Shown here: positions 6,788 to 14,271 of the stretch, piece by piece
Position numbering within the stretch: position 1 is the first letter of the stretch
How the letters are laid out: the number at the start of each line of letters is the position of its first letter
NCBI GenBank assembly: GCA_910579485.1
Contig: CAJTVO010000036.1
Span: 1 to 26,076 of the forward strand
Length of the DNA: 26,076 nt
Source of the DNA: an uncultured Oscillospiraceae bacterium
GTDB taxonomy: Bacteria; Bacillota; Clostridia; Oscillospirales; Oscillospiraceae
Direction of reading: 5' to 3'
The notes under the pieces: generated by a model
Seen by the model: the letters and a program-made list of their open reading frames with translations, nothing else
Databases searched by the model: none
What the model was told of the DNA's origin: nothing
Program-made: the position numbers and the translations under genes

Positions 6788-8461
6788 ATGCGGCGGATAT
6801 CCCTGAAGGCGGGTCTGATGGCGACCATCGTGATCTGCTGGCTGGCGCCGATCGTGACCGTGGCAGTGCTGGCGGGCATCCTGCTGGAGACCAGCTACCG
6901 GCAGTCCGTCCGGCAGGAGGTAGAGCGGGCGGCAGAGAACGCCATGGAGCAGGTGCAGATGCGTCTGGAGGACGCCGTGAACAACTCCAAGATGGTGTCC
7001 TACGACGGCACCGTGCGCAGCTCCTACCGCTGGTACATGCAGGAGGGGGTAGGCGTCACCCTGTACCGCGCCGTCAACGACTACCTGACCCACCGCTTTT
7101 CTCTGGATGAGAAGTACAAGGCCGTGTTCATCAACTTCTGGGACGAGGAGATCCCGCAGTCCTACGCCCTGTGCAGCAACACCGCGGGCTACGAGGTGCG
7201 GCTGGTGTTCCGGGAACAGACGGACGGCATCCTGGAGGTCATGCGGGAGGTGGATACGGAGATCCGCTTCCTGCTGCTGGACGGGGAGCTGTATATGGCC
7301 CGGAACCTGCTGGACAGCAGCTTTACCCCCTACGCTACCGTAGTGATGATGTTCGACGCGGAGCAGGTGCTCAGGCCGCTGGCGGAGCTGGGCGGCTCCG
7401 GCGGCGTCCGGGTGGATATCGACGATTGCAGCTTCCGGCTGGACCCCCGGGAGCTGCGCCTGGAGCCGCCGGAGGAGGAGGGGCCGCCCCACCCGCTGGC
7501 CTATTCCGCCTCCGTGGACGGCCACAGCCTCTCGGTGACCATCGGGATGGAGGAGTACCGCCTGTGGAAGGACAACCCCTGGCTGCCGGAGGTGATCGGG
7601 GCGTCGGCCGCGCTGATCCTGCCGCTGCTGGCGGTGGTCATCGCCCTGTTCACCCGCCATGTGAGCGGCCCCATCCAGATCCTGGCCCAGGCCAACCGGC
7701 AGGTCCAATCCGGCCAGTGGGGCTATCAGATCGACAGCCCGCCGCCCAACGTGGAATTTGAGAAGCTCTACACCCACTTCAACGGCATGTCCATGGAGCT
7801 TCAGAACCAGTTCCAGCGGGCCCGCCTGGAGCAGCAGGCCACCCAGCGGGCCCAGATCAAGGCGCTGCAATCCCAGATCAACCCCCATTTCCTCAACAAC
7901 ACCCTGGAAATCATCAACTGGGAGGCCCGCATGGCGGACAACGAGCAGGTCAGCGCCATGATCGAGGCCCTGTCCACCATGCTGGACGCCGCCCTGGACC
8001 GGGGCGGCAGGACCCAGATCCCCCTCCGGGAGGAGATGGGCTATGTGGACGCCTACCTCTACATCAGCCGGGAGCGCCTGGGAGACGGCTTCCACGTCTA
8101 CAAGGAGATCGACCAGACCGTCTTGGATCAGCCGGTGCCCCGGCTGATCCTCCAGCCCATCGTGGAGAACGCGGTGGAGCACGACATCACCGCCCGCCGG
8201 GGCGGGAACCTCTGGGTCCGGGCCTGCCGGTCCGGGGAGCGGATGGTGCTGGAGGTGGAACACGACGGCACCATGAACGAGGAGGACCGGGAGCGGATCC
8301 GGGCCCTGCTGTCCGGGGACGCCGGGGAGCTGGCGTGCGGGGTGGGCCTGCGCAACGTCCACCAGCGGCTGAAGCTGATCTACGGGGACGAGGCCGCCCT
8401 GGAGGTAGGGGAGACCGAGAGCGGTACCATCCTGGCCCGGATCGAGTTCCCCGCCGGGTGA
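6788..8461 (+). CDS. Sensor histidine kinase, YesM/LytS type
   Basis: Membrane-bound sensor kinase of 557 aa. Order: transmembrane helix (about 11-32), extracellular sensor domain (33-265), second helix (about 266-289), HAMP linker, His_kinase domain with phosphoacceptor H367 in QINPHFLNNTLE, and an HATPase domain with N-box QPIVENAVEHD (N461) and G-box GVGLRNVHQRL. ATG 6788 is used because AAAGGGTG lies 9 bases upstream; an in-frame ATG at 6752 would coincide with the transcript start. It heads an operon with a solute-binding lipoprotein and a YesN-type regulator. Kinases of this kind usually govern sugar transporters, so it probably phosphorylates the regulator at 9810 in response to an oligosaccharide. 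The ligand is unknown. Confidence 0.93.
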   Translation: MRRISLKAGLMATIVICWLAPIVTVAVLAGILLETSYRQSVRQEVERAAENAMEQVQMRLEDAVNNSKMVSYDGTVRSSYRWYMQEGVGVTLYRAVNDYLTHRFSLDEKYKAVFINFWDEEIPQSYALCSNTAGYEVRLVFREQTDGILEVMREVDTEIRFLLLDGELYMARNLLDSSFTPYATVVMMFDAEQVLRPLAELGGSGGVRVDIDDCSFRLDPRELRLEPPEEEGPPHPLAYSASVDGHSLSVTIGMEEYRLWKDNPWLPEVIGASAALILPLLAVVIALFTRHVSGPIQILAQANRQVQSGQWGYQIDSPPPNVEFEKLYTHFNGMSMELQNQFQRARLEQQATQRAQIKALQSQINPHFLNNTLEIINWEARMADNEQVSAMIEALSTMLDAALDRGGRTQIPLREEMGYVDAYLYISRERLGDGFHVYKEIDQTVLDQPVPRLILQPIVENAVEHDITARRGGNLWVRACRSGERMVLEVEHDGTMNEEDRERIRALLSGDAGELACGVGLRNVHQRLKLIYGDEAALEVGETESGTILARIEFPAG

Positions 8462-8482
8462 CCCGATAGGAGGAGGACTGTC

Positions 8483-9778
8483 ATGAAGAGGATCGCGGCG
8501 CTGCTGCTGGCGGCCTGCCTGTGTCTCGCCGCCTGCGGGCGGGAGGAGGAGGCTCCGGCGGCGGAGGAGGCAGAGGAGGGCGTTGTCTTGAACGTGGTGA
8601 CGTCCTACGGCGTGGACGACGGCAACCGCAGGAACTACGAGGCCGCGGTCGCCGGTTACGAGGCCGCCACCGGCAACCGGGTCAACGACAACTCCTCCGT
8701 CTCCAACGAGGACTGGAAGAGCCGGGTGCTGACGGATTTCATGACCGGCTCGGAGCCGGACGTGCTGTTTTATTTTACCAACGTAGACGCGGACCCCTTC
8801 ATCAATGCCGGCAAGGTGGTGTCCATCGAGGAGATCCGGGAGGAATATCCCGATTACGCCACCAATATGAAGGAGTCCATGATGGCGGTGGCCTCCGACG
8901 GGAAGCACTACGCGGTGCCCTCCTCCGGATATTGGGAAACCCTGTTTGTCAACCGGCGGGTGCTGAGCGCCTGCGGGGTCAGCATCCCCGGGCCGGACTA
9001 CGACTGGGACACGTTCCTGGAGGACTGCCGGCGGATCAAGGAGGCGGGGTACATCCCCATCGCCTGCTCCCTGTATGAGATCCCCCATTACTGGTTCGAG
9101 TTCACCGTGATGAACAACGGCTCCCTGGCCGGCCACATGGAGATCCCCGTGGTGGACGATGCGGGCGTCCTGGTGGACGATCCGGCCTCCCGGAAGTGGA
9201 TCGCCGCCCTGGAGGATATCAAGGAGCTGTACGAGGCGGGCTATTTCCCGGACGATACCCTGACCGCCGCCGACGCGGAGACCGTGGCCATGTTCGGCAA
9301 TGGGGAAGCGGCCTTCCTCATCGACGGCTCCTGGAAGCTGGGCTACTTCACCAAGAATTTTGCCCGAAGGATCGAGGACTACGTAGTGGCCTACGTGCCG
9401 GGGAAGGGGCAGCGCCCCGCCTCCGATACCGTCGGCGGCATCTCCATGGGATACTTCATCACCCGCAAGGTCTGGGAGGACCCGGCCAAGCAGGCCGCCG
9501 CCGTGGAGTTTGTCTTCCATATGACCTCCGAGGAGGTCCTGGGGACCTTTGTGACCACGGAGGTCACCGCTCTGGTCAACGGGACGGAGACCTCCGGCCT
9601 GAGCACCATCCAGCAGTCCGCCGCGGACGCCAACGTCCATATCACCGGTCTGGCCGAAGCGGTGCAGGACGCCATCTCCGGCGAGGCGAAGAGCGAGCTG
9701 TTCATCAATATCCCCAAGGTAGTCACCGGCCAGATGACCGCCAGGGAGGCGGTAGAGGCCGCCATCCGGCGCAACTAG
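8483..9778 (+). CDS. Sugar-binding lipoprotein (SBP family 1) inside the two-component operon
   Basis: Extracellular solute-binding protein of the sugar ABC family (431 aa). It has a lipoprotein signal peptide with lipobox LAAC (C18), then a charged linker and a periplasmic-type fold with aromatic residues typical of sugar sites (SSGYWETLFVNRRVL). The ribosome site AGGAGGAGG precedes the ATG. The gene lies 21 bases after the kinase and 31 bases before the response regulator, with no permease beside it. That position suggests it presents ligand to the kinase, as XylFII does for LytS in Clostridium beijerinckii, rather than or besides feeding a transporter. The second binding protein at 14272 belongs to a different subfamily. 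Confidence 0.88.
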   Translation: MKRIAALLLAACLCLAACGREEEAPAAEEAEEGVVLNVVTSYGVDDGNRRNYEAAVAGYEAATGNRVNDNSSVSNEDWKSRVLTDFMTGSEPDVLFYFTNVDADPFINAGKVVSIEEIREEYPDYATNMKESMMAVASDGKHYAVPSSGYWETLFVNRRVLSACGVSIPGPDYDWDTFLEDCRRIKEAGYIPIACSLYEIPHYWFEFTVMNNGSLAGHMEIPVVDDAGVLVDDPASRKWIAALEDIKELYEAGYFPDDTLTAADAETVAMFGNGEAAFLIDGSWKLGYFTKNFARRIEDYVVAYVPGKGQRPASDTVGGISMGYFITRKVWEDPAKQAAAVEFVFHMTSEEVLGTFVTTEVTALVNGTETSGLSTIQQSAADANVHITGLAEAVQDAISGEAKSELFINIPKVVTGQMTAREAVEAAIRRN

Positions 9779-9809
9779 CAGCAGAGAGAAGGAAGGGCGG
9801 GAGAAGAAA

Positions 9810-10559
9810 ATGTACCGTGTGGTGTTGATCGATGATGAAAGACGCATCGTCGAGGGCCTGCGGAAGGTGGTCCGCTGGGCGGACTATAACTGCAGTGTGG
9901 CTGGCGTTGCCGGCAACGCGGATGAGGGCTCCGCCCTCATCCGAGAGCTTCGTCCCCATATCCTCTTTACCGACATCCGGATGCCCGGGAAGGACGGCCT
10001 CGCCATGGTGGCGGGCCTGCGCAGCGAATTTCCGGATCTGCAGGTGGCGATCCTGACGGGCTACCGGGACTTCGCCTACGCCCAGGAGGCCATCCGGCTG
10101 GGGGTGACCCGGTTCCTGCTGAAGCCCTCCAAGATGGACGAGATCAAGGAGGCCCTGCAGGCCATGGTGGAGCATCTGGATAAGAAGAGGGAGGCTCCCG
10201 CCGGTGAGGAGGCGGAGGATGAGCCCGCCCAGTGCGCGGGCAGCTTCATCGTCAACCAGGCGCTGGATTATATGGAGAAGAACTACCAGCAGAAGCTGGG
10301 CCTCCAGACGGTGGCGGACTGCTGCTACGTGTCCCAGTGGCACCTGTCCAAGCTGCTCAACCGCTACCAGGGGAAGAGCTTCTACGACATCCTCAACGCC
10401 ATCCGCATCGGCAAGGCAAAGCTCATGCTGGCCGACCCCAGCCTGAAGATCTGGGAGATCAGCGAGGCCGTGGGCTATACGGACACCGCCCATTTCGCCC
10501 GGACGTTCAAGAAGCTGGAGGGCATGAGCGCCAACGAGTACCGGAACTCGCTGCGCTGA
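9810..10559 (+). CDS. Response regulator with AraC-type DNA-binding domain (YesN type)
   Basis: Cytosolic transcription factor of 249 aa. The receiver domain (1-120) has acidic pocket D8/D9, phosphoacceptor D55 in FTDIRMPGKDG, T83 and K105 in LLKPSK. The C-terminal AraC domain (about 150-249) has two helix-turn-helix units (QTVADCCYVSQWHLSKLL and WEISEAVGYTDTAHFARTFKK). It is short for YesN-like regulators that carry a central domain; only a 30-residue acidic linker joins its two parts. As the last gene of the kinase operon it is the expected partner of that kinase. A plausible target is the permease operon at 12303, which lies beyond the opposite-strand MATE gene. Confidence 0.93.
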   Translation: MYRVVLIDDERRIVEGLRKVVRWADYNCSVAGVAGNADEGSALIRELRPHILFTDIRMPGKDGLAMVAGLRSEFPDLQVAILTGYRDFAYAQEAIRLGVTRFLLKPSKMDEIKEALQAMVEHLDKKREAPAGEEAEDEPAQCAGSFIVNQALDYMEKNYQQKLGLQTVADCCYVSQWHLSKLLNRYQGKSFYDILNAIRIGKAKLMLADPSLKIWEISEAVGYTDTAHFARTFKKLEGMSANEYRNSLR

Positions 10560-10569
10560 GGGCGAGATA

Positions 10570-10601
10570 AAGCGCCGCAGATCAAATGATCTGCGGCGCT
10601 T
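10570..10601. terminator. Bidirectional terminator hairpin
   Basis: Perfect inverted repeat with 15-base arms (AAGCGCCGCAGATCA and its complement) and a 2-base spacer, placed between the convergent stops of the response regulator (10559) and the MATE gene (10629). No clear U-tract on either side. Confidence 0.75.
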
Positions 10602-10628
10602 CTGCGCACAAAGAAGCCGGCCGGTATA

Positions 10629-12032
10629 TCAGACGGCCCGTTCCGGAACCGCGCGTACCAGCCACTTCCTCCGGAAGTAATGGACGGCGAGCACGATGGA
10701 CCGAACGGCCCACTCCACCCACATGGCGGTCCACAGCCCGGTGAGCCCCATGCCCATCCGGTAGGCCAGGAAGTAGCCGCACACGATCCGCACGCACCAC
10801 ATGGAAGCCAGGGACAGTACTGAGGGGAACACGCTGTCGTGCCCCGACCGGAGGATAGCGGGCAGCACGTTGGAGAAGGGCCAGAACAGGAAGATGGGCA
10901 GCAGGATATACCGCAGCAGCTCCAGGGTCTTCTCCTGCACCTCCGGAGAGGCGTGGTACAGGTGAGTCAGCATCGTGGGGAAGAAGGGATAGGCGATGGT
11001 GGCCGACGCCGCCAGCAGGAACAGCGCCAGCACGCACATCTTGCAGCCGTAGCCGAAGGCGTGCTCCTTCTCCCCCGCGCCGATGCACCGGCCGGATATG
11101 GTGATGCCCAGATTCCCTGCCGCGCCGGCGGCGGCGGTGGTCACCCCCATCAGAGAGCCCGCGATGGAGTTTACCACCACGGCGCCGGTGCCCAAGGGGA
11201 CTGTCATGGCGGTGAGCACGATGCCGCCGAAGGCCAGGAACAGCTGCTCCAGACCAAAGGGGATGCTGACCTCCAGAATGGTGGAGAGGATGGGCCTCTG
11301 GAAGGAGAAGACGTCCTCCAGCCGCAGGCGGATGGGCATATCCCTGGGCAGGAAGAGAAAGGCCAGGGCGGCCAGAGCCCCCACGGACCTGGCGAAGATC
11401 TGGGCCAGGGCGCTGCCCAGGATATCCATTTGCAGCACGTTCAGGAACAGGATGCTGAACAGCAGGTAGGACACGTTGATGATGATGGTCAGGCACAGGC
11501 ACTTCTGGGACTCTCCCAGCCCCCGGAGGATGGAAAAGACCCCGGAGTAGACGGTGAAGATGATCATGGAAAAGGTGCCCTGGATCATGTAGGACACGGC
11601 TTTCTCCATGATAGCCGGCTCCGCCTGGGGATAGAGGGCTGTGAGGATGGGCCGTGGGAACAGGATCAGCACCAGTCCCAGCAGGGACCCGGTCAGGAAG
11701 GTGAGCCACAGGATGTGGCCCGCCGCCTGCTGGGTCTTGACCATATCACCCCCGCCGAAGCACTGGGTCACTGCCACGGTGCCGCCGGCGGAGATGCCCC
11801 CCAGCACGCACATGATGAGGCCCAGCAGGGGGGAAACCAGGTTGACCGCGGCAATGGAGGACTCCCCGGCGGAGGAGATCAGCGCCGTGATCAGCATGTT
11901 GATGAACATGATGGACAGGGAATCCAGGATCAGGGGAAGGGTCATCCGGTAGATCTGACGGGCTGTAAAAACGGGAGAGGTCAGCTGGCGGTCCAGGCGG
12001 CCCTTGGCGGCGCTGCATAATTTGATTGTCAT
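10629..12032 (-). CDS. MATE-family efflux transporter
   Basis: Integral membrane protein (467 aa) with about 12 hydrophobic segments in two homologous halves. MATE features include the opening TARQIYRMTLPLILDSLSIMFINMLIT, GISAGGTVAVTQCFG in the first half and the matching AAAGAAGNLGITISGRCIGAG in the second. MATE proteins export cationic drugs or metabolites by sodium or proton antiport. ATG 12032 is chosen because GAGGTGA lies just ahead of it; an upstream in-frame ATG at 12110 would add a non-hydrophobic stretch without a ribosome site. It is transcribed against both flanking sugar operons from its own promoter and separates the sensor operon from the transporter operon. Substrate unknown. 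Confidence 0.92.
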   Translation of the reverse strand: MTIKLCSAAKGRLDRQLTSPVFTARQIYRMTLPLILDSLSIMFINMLITALISSAGESSIAAVNLVSPLLGLIMCVLGGISAGGTVAVTQCFGGGDMVKTQQAAGHILWLTFLTGSLLGLVLILFPRPILTALYPQAEPAIMEKAVSYMIQGTFSMIIFTVYSGVFSILRGLGESQKCLCLTIIINVSYLLFSILFLNVLQMDILGSALAQIFARSVGALAALAFLFLPRDMPIRLRLEDVFSFQRPILSTILEVSIPFGLEQLFLAFGGIVLTAMTVPLGTGAVVVNSIAGSLMGVTTAAAGAAGNLGITISGRCIGAGEKEHAFGYGCKMCVLALFLLAASATIAYPFFPTMLTHLYHASPEVQEKTLELLRYILLPIFLFWPFSNVLPAILRSGHDSVFPSVLSLASMWCVRIVCGYFLAYRMGMGLTGLWTAMWVEWAVRSIVLAVHYFRRKWLVRAVPERAV

Positions 12033-12100
12033 GGCGGTCACCTCGCGACATCGGGGCGGTTTTTTGCGGTACGGCAGCCCTTCCGGCTGCATCGCGGGAC

Positions 12101-12129
12101 AGGATAGCACAGCCGGGGGAAAAAGTCAA
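12101..12129 (-). promoter_or_regulatory. Sigma-A promoter of the MATE gene
   Basis: On the minus strand, TTGACT (12124-12129), 17-base spacer, TATCCT (12101-12106). The start of the resulting leader carries a hairpin GCAGCC-N5-GGCTGC (12074-12090). Confidence 0.65.
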
Positions 12130-12199
12130 TGCCTCCCTCCAACAATTCTCCAGAATGGCAAAATGCACAACCACATACAAGAAAAGCCAATCCCGTTTC

Positions 12200-12228
12200 G
12201 TGACTTATGGGGAGGCGGTTAGTATAAT
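12200..12228 (+). promoter_or_regulatory. Promoter of the sugar ABC transporter operon
   Basis: GTGACT (12200-12205), 17-base spacer, TATAAT (12223-12228), followed by an AT run. It starts about 70 bases from the MATE promoter on the other strand. The imperfect -35 suits activation by an AraC-type regulator. Confidence 0.6.
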
Positions 12229-12252
12229 ATATATAAAAAGACACCGCAGTCA

Positions 12253-12278
12253 ATATAGGTTTTCGTCAAAACCAATAT
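12253..12278 (+). promoter_or_regulatory. 26-base near-perfect palindrome in the ABC operon leader
   Basis: ATAT-A-GGTTTT-CGTC-AAAACC-A-ATAT: the arms are fully complementary except for one A opposite A and the 4-base centre. It starts about 20 bases after the expected transcript start and ends 24 bases before the permease ATG. It could be a repressor operator or an RNA hairpin next to the ribosome site. I found no second copy in the window. Confidence 0.5.
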
Positions 12279-12302
12279 CATTTGGAAGGCTGGTGAACAG
12301 CG

Positions 12303-13280
12303 ATGTCCCGAAGACTCCCAGAGACGAACCCCTCCGCCAGGCCCAACCGGTACCGCTTCTCCAAGTACAAGAAGACGCTGGTGCTCCTCACCATGGCGGC
12401 GCCTACGGCCATCTGGCTGCTTCTGCTGCGCTATCTCCCCATGGGAGGCATCATCCTCGCCTTCAAGGAGTACAAGGTCAATCCCCGCAACCCCTCCTTT
12501 ATCAGCAACCTGATCAACAGCAAGTGGGTAGGGCTGAACAACTTCAAGTTCCTCTTCATGACGGACGACGCGAAGATCATGTTCCGCAACACCCTGCTCT
12601 ATAACATCGTCTTCATCATCCTGGGGATCATCATCCCGGTGGCCTTCGCCATCATGCTCAACGAGGTCACCAAGAAATTCGTTGCCAAGGCCTACCAGAC
12701 CATGATGTTCTTCCCCTACTTCCTCTCCTGGGTGGTGGTCAGCTACTTCCTCAACGCCTTCATCGACGGGCAGTACGGCATGATCACCGCCATGCAGCGG
12801 GCCGCCGGGGGGGAGATGACCAACTGGTACACCACCCTGGGGCCGTGGCCGTACATCATCGTCTTTGCCAACCTGTGGAAAAACGTGGGGTATACCACGG
12901 TGCTGTACCTCTCCGCCATCACCGGCATCGACTCCACCCAGTACGAGGCCGCCGCCATCGACGGCGCTTCCAAGTGGCAGCAGATATGGTACGTGACCAT
13001 CCCCAACCTGCGCACCATGATCTGCATCCTGTTCATCATGAACGTGGGCAAGATATTCAACGCGGACTTCGGGCTGTTCTACTCCGTGCCCATGAACAGC
13101 GGGGCCCTCTTCCCGGTGACCCAGGTCATTGATACATATGTGTACCGCGCCCTGATGGTCACCGGCCGGGTCGATATGAGCTCGGCAGCCGGCCTGCTGC
13201 AAAACGTATTGGGCTTCGTCTGTATCCTCACTGCCAACAACATCGTCAAAAAGATCGATGCTGACAGCAGTATGTTCTAA
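12303..13280 (+). CDS. Sugar ABC transporter permease, LplB type
   Basis: Inner-membrane permease of 325 aa with a cytoplasmic N-terminal tail (1-27) and about six transmembrane helices. The EAA loop that docks the ATPase is at about 214-236 (YEAAAIDGASKWQQIWYV). It belongs to the LplB branch (COG4209) that takes up oligosaccharides or substituted sugars in Bacillota. The ribosome site is weak and distant (GGAAGG about 13 bases upstream), so the exact start is less certain than for its neighbours. First gene of a three-gene operon with another permease and a binding protein. No ATPase gene is present, as is usual when a shared MsmX-type ATPase serves several importers. Confidence 0.92.
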   Translation: MSRRLPETNPSARPNRYRFSKYKKTLVLLTMAAPTAIWLLLLRYLPMGGIILAFKEYKVNPRNPSFISNLINSKWVGLNNFKFLFMTDDAKIMFRNTLLYNIVFIILGIIIPVAFAIMLNEVTKKFVAKAYQTMMFFPYFLSWVVVSYFLNAFIDGQYGMITAMQRAAGGEMTNWYTTLGPWPYIIVFANLWKNVGYTTVLYLSAITGIDSTQYEAAAIDGASKWQQIWYVTIPNLRTMICILFIMNVGKIFNADFGLFYSVPMNSGALFPVTQVIDTYVYRALMVTGRVDMSSAAGLLQNVLGFVCILTANNIVKKIDADSSMF

Positions 13281-13292
13281 GGGAGGCGCGAT

Positions 13293-14213
13293 ATGGCTAG
13301 TAAGAAAAAGAATCTCCGTTTGAATTCCGTCAGCCGCGGCGCGGAGGCCGTCATCTATATCGTCCTGGGCCTCTTCTCCCTGTGCTGCATCATCCCCTTC
13401 ATTTTCGTCATCATCATCTCCTTCTCCGCCGAGAGCTCCATCCGTGCCATCGGCTACTCCTTCATCCCCCAGGCTTGGAGCACGGATGCCTTCAGCTATG
13501 CGTTCCAGAAGCTGCCCCAGATCTGGCGGTCCTACTTCAACAGCGTCTTCATCACCGTGGTAGGCACCGCGCTGAGCACTCTGATGTGCGCCCTGTACTC
13601 CTACGTGCTCTACCGGCCCGATTTCAAGTTCCGGGGCTTCTTCAATTTCCTCAGCTTCTTCACCATGATCTTCGGCGGCGGCCTGGTGCCCACCTACATC
13701 GTGTGCAGCCAGGTGCTGGGCCTGAGCGAGAACTATGGAGCCCTGATCGTCCCCCTGCTGGTGAACCCCTTCAATATCATCATCATGCGGACCTTCTTCA
13801 AGAGCTCGGTGCCTCTGGAGCTCATCGAGGCCGCCACCATCGACGGCAGCGGCGAGTACAACACCCTCTTCCGGGTGGTGGCCCCCATTGCCAAGCCCGG
13901 CGTAGCCACCATCGCCCTGCTCAACGCCCTGGTCTTCTGGAACGACTGGTATCTGTCCCTGCTGTATATCAAGCGGAACAAGATCCTCCAGCCCCTCCAG
14001 GCCCTGCTGATGGAGCTCCAGAACAACGTGGAGTACCTCAGCCGGATGGCGGGCCAGATGGGCGCGGCGGCCATTAACGAGGCGGCCAAGATGCCCACCC
14101 AGTCCCTGCGGATGGTGCTGGTGGTGCTGATCGTGGTCCCCATCGCCTGCGCCTACCCCTTCTTCCAGCGCTACATCGTGGCCGGCCTTTCCGTCGGCTC
14201 TGTGAAAGGCTGA
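13293..14213 (+). CDS. Carbohydrate ABC transporter permease, YtcP/LplC type
   Basis: Second membrane subunit of the importer (306 aa, COG0395 type). About six hydrophobic helices are visible, and the EAA loop is at about 179-200 (EAATIDGSGEYNTLFRVVAP). The C-terminus VAGLSVGSVKG is typical of the group. It starts 12 bases after the first permease stop with GGGAGG before the ATG, so the two are translated from one mRNA and should form a heterodimer. The substrate is set by the binding protein that follows; chitobiose is a possibility given chbP 7 kb upstream but is not shown by the sequence. Confidence 0.93.
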   Translation: MASKKKNLRLNSVSRGAEAVIYIVLGLFSLCCIIPFIFVIIISFSAESSIRAIGYSFIPQAWSTDAFSYAFQKLPQIWRSYFNSVFITVVGTALSTLMCALYSYVLYRPDFKFRGFFNFLSFFTMIFGGGLVPTYIVCSQVLGLSENYGALIVPLLVNPFNIIIMRTFFKSSVPLELIEAATIDGSGEYNTLFRVVAPIAKPGVATIALLNALVFWNDWYLSLLYIKRNKILQPLQALLMELQNNVEYLSRMAGQMGAAAINEAAKMPTQSLRMVLVVLIVVPIACAYPFFQRYIVAGLSVGSVKG

Positions 14214-14214
14214 T

Positions 14215-14231
14215 ACAGCGTTTCGCTGTTT
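14215..14231 (+). repeat. Small hairpin between permease and binding-protein genes
   Basis: ACAGCG-TTT-CGCTGT, followed by TT. This 6-base stem may stabilise the upstream mRNA end or partly attenuate, giving unequal amounts of permease and binding protein. Too weak to be called a full terminator. Confidence 0.4.
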
Positions 14232-14271
14232 CACAAAAACCATACATCATCAATTTTTGGAGGAGAACGCT

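Noticed and set aside
8483..9778. Binding protein as a remnant of a lost importer
   Set aside because: The gene is intact with signal peptide and ribosome site and is tightly spaced within the kinase operon, which favours a sensory role. Kept as an alternative only.
6707..9847. Antisense open frame of 1046 codons opposite the kinase and binding protein
   Set aside because: Crosses several real genes and their intergenic gaps, with biased composition; a GC shadow.
12253..12278. CcpA catabolite-response (cre) site
   Set aside because: The palindrome has a CGTC centre and GGTTTT/AAAACC arms and does not fit the cre consensus.
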